Source: Paraglaciecola psychrophila 170 (GTDB lineage: Bacteria; Pseudomonadota; Gammaproteobacteria; Enterobacterales; Alteromonadaceae). From it: DNA of 64,000 nucleotides. This document shows positions 58,222-64,000 of the stretch, one piece after another. The notes below the pieces were generated by a model. It was not told where the DNA came from. It ran no database searches and saw only the letters and a program-made list of their open reading frames with translations. The stretch covers positions 1,798,001 to 1,862,000 of the forward strand of contig NC_020514.1 of NCBI RefSeq assembly GCF_000347635.1, written 5' to 3'. The stretch's first letter is position 1. Each line of letters opens with the position of its first letter. The position numbers were made by a program, and so were the translations under genes.

Positions 58222-59067
58222 ATGGAACATTGCTCTGTGGATCAAGAAATCGAAAAACTACAGGTTATCTCTAACGTCATCACTCAGTATCTTATTGACA
58301 ACGGCCTACAAATCCTTATCACATTGATAATTTTGGCTGTCGGTTATGTAATTGCTAAAAAGCTTGGTAAAGCCATTGAAGGTCTGATGATTGGCAAAAA
58401 TATCGATGTTACGCTGAGTCGTTTTGTTGGCAACTCTGCACATCTTGTCATTTTGGTCTTTGTCATTATGATGGTTTTGAGTAGGCTGGGTATTAACGTT
58501 ACGCCTTTAATTGCTGTTGTCGGTGCGCTGTCTCTGGGTGCAGGTTTGGCTTTGCAGGGCATGCTCGCCAACTACGCCGCAGGATTTACCATTATTATCA
58601 CTCGGCCCTTTGTTGTTGGCGATACTCTTAGCGTACAGGGGCAAACCGGTTTAGTCGAAAGTGTGCATCTGGCCTACACCATATTGTTAGATGAAGATGA
58701 CGTGCGTATTCAGATCCCCAATCGGCTTGTGGTGGGCGAAATCATGCATAATTCAAAGGAAGAGAAGCTAGTGGAATTATGCGTAGGCGTTGCTTATAAA
58801 TCTGATCCACACCAAGTTATTGCTATTGTTGAAGAGGCTCTTAAGGGCATTGAAGGAATAAGTACTGCCCGTGGACCCATTATAGGCATCGACGAATTTG
58901 CAGATAGCAGTATCAATATAGGCGTTAGATTTTTAGCGCCAACTTATCAGTATTTCGAGTTTAAGTATGCCGCCAATCTGGCAATTTATGACGCATTCAA
59001 AAAGCAGGGCATAGACATTCCCTTTCCCCAACGCGAAGTTAACCTTATTCATAATCAAAGCTCTTAG
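58222..59067 (+). CDS. MscS family small-conductance mechanosensitive channel
   Basis: 281 residues from the ATG at 58222 (E. coli MscS has 286). Three N-terminal helices: TM1 about 25-50, TM2 about 60-85 and a pore-lining TM3 rich in Gly/Ala (VVGALSLGAGLALQGMLANYAAG, split here by family pattern into gate and hinge), then the cytoplasmic beta and alpha/beta vestibule (about 130-275). It opens on hypo-osmotic shock to release solutes. The frame could begin at TTG 58201 with AAGGA 13 bases before it, adding seven residues; the ATG is preferred. An 18-bp minisatellite begins four bases after the stop. Confidence 0.92.
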   Translation: MEHCSVDQEIEKLQVISNVITQYLIDNGLQILITLIILAVGYVIAKKLGKAIEGLMIGKNIDVTLSRFVGNSAHLVILVFVIMMVLSRLGINVTPLIAVVGALSLGAGLALQGMLANYAAGFTIIITRPFVVGDTLSVQGQTGLVESVHLAYTILLDEDDVRIQIPNRLVVGEIMHNSKEEKLVELCVGVAYKSDPHQVIAIVEEALKGIEGISTARGPIIGIDEFADSSINIGVRFLAPTYQYFEFKYAANLAIYDAFKKQGIDIPFPQREVNLIHNQSS

Positions 59068-59070
59068 CCA

Positions 59071-59160
59071 AGAGCCTTCAGCGGATTGAGAGCCTTCAGC
59101 CTGAAAAGAGCCTTCAGCTTATAAAGAGCCTTCAGCTTATAAAGAGCCTCCAGCCTATTG
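59071..59160. repeat. Minisatellite, 18 bp x 5
   Basis: Five adjacent 18-bp units, each beginning AGAGCCTTCAGC (the last AGAGCCTCCAGC), with variable six-base ends GGATTG, CTGAAA, TTATAA, TTATAA, CTATTG. Units 3 and 4 are identical. The array starts four bases after the MscS stop and ends 85 bp before the CueR-type promoter. Neighbouring units could pair through CTGAA/TTCAG. It is non-coding and likely to vary in copy number between strains. Confidence 0.9.
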
Positions 59161-59245
59161 TCATTTTGTCTGTATCTAAGGAACGGCCATCATCAGATGG
59201 TTTTAACCAACAAACGCTATTTTGACATTTATTATCAAACCTTAC

Positions 59246-59276
59246 TTGACCTTACCAGCGTGGTAAGGTTTAACCT
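59246..59276 (+). promoter_or_regulatory. CueR-type copA promoter/operator
   Basis: -35 TTGACC (59246-59251) and -10 TAACCT (59271-59276) are separated by 19 bp, the over-long spacer of MerR-family promoters. A perfect dyad ACCTTACC-AGCGT-GGTAAGGT (59249-59269) fills the spacer. This closely matches the E. coli copA promoter, including both hexamers and the dyad ends. The copA start is 37 bp downstream. It predicts Cu(I)/Ag(I)-dependent activation by the CueR encoded at the end of the same transcript. Confidence 0.92.
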
Positions 59277-59312
59277 TGCCTCATCACTTACTGATATAAA
59301 CAGGAGAAGGTA

Positions 59313-62111
59313 ATGCAATCTTCTATGCAACTCGCCGTTCAAGGTATGACATGTTCGTCATGTGCTGGTCGTATTGAGAAAGCGTTGCTCAAAGTTGAGA
59401 ACGTTGAGCAGGCCAGTGTTAATTTGGCAACTGAAACCGTAACAGTTGAGGGCAATCCCAGTGTTAATGAACTCGTAAAGGCAATAACTGGAGCGGGTTA
59501 TCAAGTTAGTACTGAAACACGTCAATATCAATTAACAGGCATGACTTGTGCGAGCTGTGCCGGTCGAGTAGAAAAAGCGTTACTTAATGTGGCTGGGGTG
59601 ATAACAGCAAATGTTAACCTTGCAACAGAGCAGGTGAATATAACGCTGCTAAGTAAAATGAGTGAGGCCAGCCTTAATGAGAGCATGCTCGGTGAAGCTG
59701 TGAAAAACGCAGGTTATCAGCTTGTTTCACAGCAGAGCTTGGCTGAACAAGCTGAAACACATAACCAAACAATGGCATTTTTCCGCAGTGACAATTGGCC
59801 AGTTATTGGCGCGTCCTTGCTGACATTGCCACTGGTTTTACCGATGCTGGGTATGTTGTTTGGTATCAACTGGGTGATGCCTTCTCTATGGCAATGGTTA
59901 TTGGCAACACCGGTACAATTTTATTTTGGCGCACGCTTTTATCGTGCTGGTTTTAATGCCCTAAAGGCTGGCACCAGTAATATGGATTTACTGGTCGCAA
60001 TCGGTACCAGTGCCGCTTACGGTTTATCGTTGTATCTTTGGTATAGCTTTGATGGCGAGCACGGTGCGCCGCATTTATATTTCGAAAGTAGTGCCGCCGT
60101 GTTGACTTTAGTGCTGTTGGGAAAGCTGTTAGAACAGCGCGCCAAACGTCACACCACAGACGCGTTGCGGGCATTGGAAAGTTTAAAACCGACTACCGCC
60201 AACGTATGGCGTAATGAAAACTGGCAATCAGTTGCTGCAATAGAGCTGCAACGGGATGAAAAAGTCAAAGTCTTACCAGGTGAACGTATCCCGGTTGATG
60301 GCAAAGTTATCAAGGGTGACAGCCATGTAGATGAAGCGCTGATTAGTGGTGAAAGCATGCCTCTGCTCAAATCTATCGGTGATAAGGTCACGGGTGGTTC
60401 AATTAATCTTGATGGGGTGCTGGAGTTGACAGCCACCGCTGTTGGTGCGGAATCGACACTCGCAAAAATTATCCACATGGTCGAACAAGCTCAAGGGGCC
60501 AAAGCGCCTGTTCAGGCCTTAGTCGACAAAATCAGCAGTGTGTTTGTACCATTAGTGCTGGTTATTGCACTGTTGACCCTTCTCGGCTGGGGAATGATAA
60601 GCGGAGATTGGACTCAAGGTATTTTGCATGCCGTTGCCGTGCTTGTTATTGCGTGCCCTTGTGCTCTGGGTTTAGCCACACCTGCTGCCATTATGGCTGG
60701 TACTGGCACAGCTGCACGCCACGGCATACTCGTAAAAGATGCGCGAGCACTAGAGCAGGCAAAACAAACTGATATGGTTGTCTTTGATAAAACAGGCACC
60801 TTAACTGAAGGTAAGCCTGAATTGATTCAGTTAACCGCGTTTCAAATCGATGAACCAGCATTACTCACGCTGGCATACGGCTTACAACAAAATAGTGAAC
60901 ACCCTTTGGCTAAAGCCGTCGTAAAAAGGGCACAACAAGACGCTACTAAATTGCCTGACATAAAACACTTTAAAGTCATTGCTGGTAAAGGGGTTCAAGG
61001 CGAAGAAAATGGCAAGCAGTTGTTACTCGGAAGTAGTCGCTGGATGCAAGAATTGGGACTCACATTACCTTTGCAGCAAATAACCACCCAAGGTGCAACG
61101 GTCTCTTGGTTGGCAAGTAAACAAGGCGAAAACATTGAGCTGTTGGGGCTGTTGTGTTTTGCAGACAAAATTAAAGAACAGGCAAAACACGCTGTAGATG
61201 CGCTAAAACATAGAGGTATCAAAGTCGCAATGTTAACCGGTGACTCTGCAGCAAGTGCGCAGCAGGTAGCCAGTGAATTGGGACTAGACGACTATCAAGC
61301 GGAAGTATTACCTCAAGATAAAGCGGCAGCTATTGCAAGCTACCAGCAACAAGGTTATCAAGTGGCTATGGTTGGAGATGGGATTAACGATGCGCCTGCG
61401 CTTGCTCAGGCCGATTTAGGCATTGCGATGGCGACAGGTACAGAAGTTGCCATAAGCGCTGCAGCTATTACCTTAATGCGAGGTGATCCTGCATTGGTGT
61501 CAGCAGCAATATCCCTGGCATCAGCCACCTATCGAAATATTCAGCAGAACTTATTCTGGGCGTTTGCCTTTAACAGCGTCGGGATCCCATTGGCAGCGTT
61601 AGGATATTTAAATCCAATTATCGCTGGTGGAGCGATGGCTGTCAGCAGCGTACTGGTTGTTACTAATGCATTACGCTTGCAACGTAAAAGTTTTAAGAGA
61701 GGTAATATGAATACATTACTCACTATAGGTAACGCGGCCAAAGCGAGTGGTTTGACCGCTAAAATGATCCGCCACTATGAAGAGTCCAGCTTACTGCAAA
61801 GGCCACCACGGACCGAGGCTGGGTATCGGTTGTATAATAGCGAACAGCTTAATCAGCTAAAGTTTATTCGACAGGCACGCAATCTAGGTTTCTCGTTACA
61901 CGAGATTAAATCGTTACTAAGTCTGTGGCAGGATCCCCAGCGGGAAAGTCGAGCAGTGAAGCAGATGGCTGAGCAACATCTGGCCGAAATTGAGACAAAA
62001 ATTGCTGAGCTGCAACATATGCAGCAAGTGTTAACTGAACTAGCAACCAGTTGCCGTGGTGACAGCAGTCCAGATTGCAGCATATTGCAACAGCTGGCTA
62101 AAGGCGAGTGA
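59313..62111 (+). CDS. copA: Cu(I)-exporting P1B-type ATPase CopA, reading frame continuing into CueR
   Basis: Residues 1-798 are a complete copper pump: two heavy-metal domains (CSSC at 14-17 and CASC at 79-82), eight membrane helices, the ion-binding CPC at 448-450, phosphorylated Asp492 in DKTGTLTEG, the SEHPLA nucleotide motif and GDGINDAPAL. It exports cytoplasmic Cu+ (or Ag+). After NALRLQRKSFKRGN the frame runs without a stop into a full CueR (residues 799-932). One extra base in the A4 or T4 run at 61686-61694 would create TAA right there, so the fusion may be an indel. AGGAG precedes the ATG. Confidence 0.93.
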   Translation: MQSSMQLAVQGMTCSSCAGRIEKALLKVENVEQASVNLATETVTVEGNPSVNELVKAITGAGYQVSTETRQYQLTGMTCASCAGRVEKALLNVAGVITANVNLATEQVNITLLSKMSEASLNESMLGEAVKNAGYQLVSQQSLAEQAETHNQTMAFFRSDNWPVIGASLLTLPLVLPMLGMLFGINWVMPSLWQWLLATPVQFYFGARFYRAGFNALKAGTSNMDLLVAIGTSAAYGLSLYLWYSFDGEHGAPHLYFESSAAVLTLVLLGKLLEQRAKRHTTDALRALESLKPTTANVWRNENWQSVAAIELQRDEKVKVLPGERIPVDGKVIKGDSHVDEALISGESMPLLKSIGDKVTGGSINLDGVLELTATAVGAESTLAKIIHMVEQAQGAKAPVQALVDKISSVFVPLVLVIALLTLLGWGMISGDWTQGILHAVAVLVIACPCALGLATPAAIMAGTGTAARHGILVKDARALEQAKQTDMVVFDKTGTLTEGKPELIQLTAFQIDEPALLTLAYGLQQNSEHPLAKAVVKRAQQDATKLPDIKHFKVIAGKGVQGEENGKQLLLGSSRWMQELGLTLPLQQITTQGATVSWLASKQGENIELLGLLCFADKIKEQAKHAVDALKHRGIKVAMLTGDSAASAQQVASELGLDDYQAEVLPQDKAAAIASYQQQGYQVAMVGDGINDAPALAQADLGIAMATGTEVAISAAAITLMRGDPALVSAAISLASATYRNIQQNLFWAFAFNSVGIPLAALGYLNPIIAGGAMAVSSVLVVTNALRLQRKSFKRGNMNTLLTIGNAAKASGLTAKMIRHYEESSLLQRPPRTEAGYRLYNSEQLNQLKFIRQARNLGFSLHEIKSLLSLWQDPQRESRAVKQMAEQHLAEIETKIAELQHMQQVLTELATSCRGDSSPDCSILQQLAKGE
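61707..62111 (+). CDS. cueR: CueR, Cu(I)-responsive MerR-family activator (in frame with copA)
   Basis: Counting from the ATG at 61707 gives 134 residues, the CueR length (135 in E. coli). It has an N-terminal MerR helix-turn-helix (IGNAAKASGLTAKMIRHYEES...RTEAGYRLY), a dimerisation helix and a C-terminal metal loop with Cys116 and Cys124, spaced as Cys112/Cys120 of CueR. AGAGAGG lies about nine bases upstream, so it can be translated on its own even though the copA frame reads straight into it. It should act at the 59249-59269 dyad, giving an autoregulated operon. Confidence 0.88.
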   Translation: MNTLLTIGNAAKASGLTAKMIRHYEESSLLQRPPRTEAGYRLYNSEQLNQLKFIRQARNLGFSLHEIKSLLSLWQDPQRESRAVKQMAEQHLAEIETKIAELQHMQQVLTELATSCRGDSSPDCSILQQLAKGE

Positions 62112-62349
62112 TCGGAGTGTTTTCACATCACTCTATAATTTACAGAACGATCATTTTTGGATTGAAAACTAGCGTCGATGAATGACCACTTGAACTCACA
62201 ATCTAAACGTCATATTCGTATGGGTAAGTGCTAAAGGGAAGTGCTAAAGGTCGCCGTTTTTTTTGAGCTACCAGTCGCTTGTGTTGACTGTGTTTTGTAT
62301 TGATTGAACTCACAATTCGAAATTAACAAACAAAAACCGTTATGAGCAT

Positions 62350-63483
62350 TCAGTGCGCCAAGTTCATCATTAAAAATACCACGATCGCACTTATAATCGG
62401 TGATATAAAAAACCATTTCGGTCGGTACAAAATACCCACTAGACTCGTTACATAAAACATTAACCACAATGCCCAATGCATAGCCGAAAACAAGTCAAAA
62501 TAACTAAGCAACAATAAGCCGGGCAATGCTTTGACTGCAACATACAACAAACAATAGCTTTGCAATTCAGACCTAGAAATGGGCAAGCTGGTAAAATAGG
62601 GTTGATATAAACGCTGTAAAGCTTGCGAATCGAACAAGCTGCTTGCCATCAGCAAAGCGGCACAAAAACTGAGAAACCCAGCAACATAACTCTGCGCTTC
62701 ATGTTTTACACCGTTGAACATAATACCCAACATGATTGTCATTAATAACAAACCAACAAAACGTAATCCTTCAGAACGAGGATTCTGTAAATCTGCTTGT
62801 AGTTGCAATCTGAATAGCCCTTTAGGCCAGTTACCCAAACTAAAAGAAGGCATAGGTAACTGGCGCTCAATTATGATCGCCACACACCACAACACCAACC
62901 ACTGTGTTTTAGCGAATTCATCCGCCATCGAAATAGCCCCTAAGGGTAATATCAACAAGCTCAACCACGGTAATTTGGGCACACGTACTGCACTAACACT
63001 GTAATAACTGACTAAAGCCAGAAGCCCAAAAATAGGCGCTAGCTGTTGAATAATATGTGAAAAGGGAAGAGTGAGAAACCGGTCTGCTGCTCCATATATC
63101 ATCAATAACATTAGGCACAGCGGCCCGAGCAGAAAAATATTAGCGCTGTATACAATTAAACCTGTTTCACACCACCGGCGTTTAACGTCAGTCACCGCTA
63201 AACTATCAACATAATAACGATGCTGGGTGGCCAATACGCCATAGCGCTGTATCAACATCCAACTATAGATAAATAATAAATAGCACCATAAAGTATTTAA
63301 ATACAGGGTGTTTTCACTGCTGGCATCCGCCAGTATGCCCCACGCTACAAAAGGTAAAAAAATCAGCGCCGGCAAAGCAAGAGGAAACAAGGCAACGATA
63401 CCCATACTTAATTGCTTGATGCTGTCTAACCACTGTTTGAGTGATTCGTTATAGAGCCTGAGCCTAAACTGCCAGTAATTCAT
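62350..63483 (-). CDS. ABC transporter permease-like membrane protein
   Basis: A 377-residue protein with about nine or ten hydrophobic segments. Its ATG overlaps the stop of the upstream ATP-binding protein gene (ATGA), so the two form one transporter. I do not recognise the substrate family. The short cytoplasmic N terminus (MNYWQFRLRLYNESLKQWLDSI) and general layout suggest an ABC-2-like exporter with a poorly conserved membrane subunit. 238 bp without a gene separate it from convergent copA-cueR. Confidence 0.75.
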   Translation of the reverse strand: MNYWQFRLRLYNESLKQWLDSIKQLSMGIVALFPLALPALIFLPFVAWGILADASSENTLYLNTLWCYLLFIYSWMLIQRYGVLATQHRYYVDSLAVTDVKRRWCETGLIVYSANIFLLGPLCLMLLMIYGAADRFLTLPFSHIIQQLAPIFGLLALVSYYSVSAVRVPKLPWLSLLILPLGAISMADEFAKTQWLVLWCVAIIIERQLPMPSFSLGNWPKGLFRLQLQADLQNPRSEGLRFVGLLLMTIMLGIMFNGVKHEAQSYVAGFLSFCAALLMASSLFDSQALQRLYQPYFTSLPISRSELQSYCLLYVAVKALPGLLLLSYFDLFSAMHWALWLMFYVTSLVGILYRPKWFFISPIISAIVVFLMMNLAH

Positions 63484-64000
63484 ACGGGATCTGGCTCACT
63501 GCGTTGCAATTGAATTTGTCTTACTTGCTGATGTTCGGCTGCAATCGCTTCATGACTGGCAATAATGACCTGCCCTGGATAGTCGCTCAGCAGTAAATTA
63601 AGCGCTAATCGCGCTTTGTCATCCAAACCGTTAGCTGGCTCATCAAGTAATAACAACTTTGGTTGATGCATCACTGCAGTGAGCAAACTGAGCTTTTTAT
63701 AATTACCTAAAGACAAGTTATCGACTTTAGTATGCCAATACTGCTTTAAGCCAAATTGTGTGAGCCAATGCTCGTTTGGTTCACAATTAAATTGACGCTG
63801 ATGAAAATCCAATAATTCAGCCACAGTCAAAAACCCGGGTAAGGCCACCTTAGATGCACTAATACCTATATGCTTTTTACTTTCTGTCGTTAACACCGAC
63901 TGTTGATTGAAACTCACCTTACCTGCATCTGGCGTAATGAGACCTGCAGCCAGCATTAATAAAGTGGTTTTGCCACTGCCGTTTGGGCCACTAATAAGGA
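63480..64000 (-). CDS. ABC transporter ATP-binding protein, 5' end beyond the window
   Basis: A partial ATPase entering from the right edge. The first visible codons read LISGPNGSGKTTLLMLAAGL, so the Walker A is within the window and the frame is open to base 64000; an ATG at 63956 is internal, after the P-loop, and not the start. The Q-loop, LSLGNYKKLSLLTAV signature and Walker B LLLLDEPANGLD follow. Only about 30 residues should be missing. It overlaps the permease by four bases. The compact form resembles CcmA-like or bacteriocin-type exporters; substrate unknown. Confidence 0.88.
   Translation of the reverse strand, partial: LISGPNGSGKTTLLMLAAGLITPDAGKVSFNQQSVLTTESKKHIGISASKVALPGFLTVAELLDFHQRQFNCEPNEHWLTQFGLKQYWHTKVDNLSLGNYKKLSLLTAVMHQPKLLLLDEPANGLDDKARLALNLLLSDYPGQVIIASHEAIAAEHQQVRQIQLQRSEPDPV

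Noticed and set aside
63480-63956. Complete ATP-binding protein starting at 63956
   Set aside because: That ATG comes after the Walker A motif; the frame is open to the window edge, so the gene is partial.

Overview
The window looks like chromosome of a marine gammaproteobacterium of the Alteromonadaceae (Glaciecola/Paraglaciecola/Alteromonas type). The reasons are a moderately low GC content, the ffh-ypjD-corB neighbourhood shared with enterobacteria, a proteorhodopsin plus retinal biosynthesis cluster, a secreted LacZ-type beta-galactosidase with a Na+/sugar symporter, and many c-di-GMP and two-component proteins. This is inferred from gene content; there is no rRNA or other marker to fix the genus.

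Layout. 1-14.8 kb is mostly housekeeping: a very large periplasmic-propeller/PAS/GGDEF/EAL sensor, an M16 insulysin-type protease divergent from sixA, then corB, ypjD and ffh, followed by a second EAL protein where rpsP would normally follow ffh. 14.8-24 kb (minus strand) holds an octaheme cytochrome with TPR repeats (frameshifted) overlapping an iron alcohol dehydrogenase, then a Na+/sugar symporter, an exported beta-galactosidase and a phytanoyl-CoA-dioxygenase-type protein. 24.2-27.3 kb is a Gld-like ABC exporter (ATPase, permease, frameshifted GldG). 27.4-34.2 kb is the phototrophy island: idi, and convergent to it proteorhodopsin-crtE-crtI-crtB-crtY-blh, a complete route from IPP/DMAPP to retinal plus the opsin. 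34.2-41.1 kb is looser: two small membrane proteins, an SGNH-type esterase, a MaoC hydratase, about 1 kb of decayed sequence, and a 7TM-type hybrid histidine kinase. 41.5-47.9 kb holds a UvrA paralogue and a formaldehyde module (frmA, fghA, an SMR exporter and a divergent LysR regulator). 47.9-49.1 kb is a gene graveyard (VOC protein and methyltransferase) carrying a 124-bp MITE-like insertion. 49.2-56.6 kb has a redoxin/cytochrome c/copper-monooxygenase/EF-hand fusion, an alcohol dehydrogenase-thioesterase-hydrolase operon and an acyl-CoA dehydrogenase. 57-64 kb has a putative surface protein with a degenerate PEP-CTERM-like tail, an MscS channel, a minisatellite, a copA pump whose frame runs into cueR behind a textbook CueR promoter, and an ABC permease/ATPase pair cut by the window edge.

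How the genes work together. The strongest functional unit is the proteorhodopsin/retinal cluster, with the opsin predicted green-absorbing (Leu at the tuning position). The frm module detoxifies formaldehyde through glutathione. The cop locus is a self-contained Cu(I)-responsive efflux switch.

The most notable oddities are the in-frame CopA-CueR joint, the MITE whose precise removal (leaving one TA) restores the methyltransferase frame, the four-domain copper monooxygenase, an 18-bp x 5 minisatellite and a 65-nt hairpin. Several genes differ from an intact frame by one base in a homopolymer (about 23.7, 26.3, 53.2 and 61.7 kb). Part of the apparent decay and the CopA-CueR fusion could therefore be sequencing error. 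I found no tRNA, rRNA, CRISPR array, IS transposase or prophage genes.
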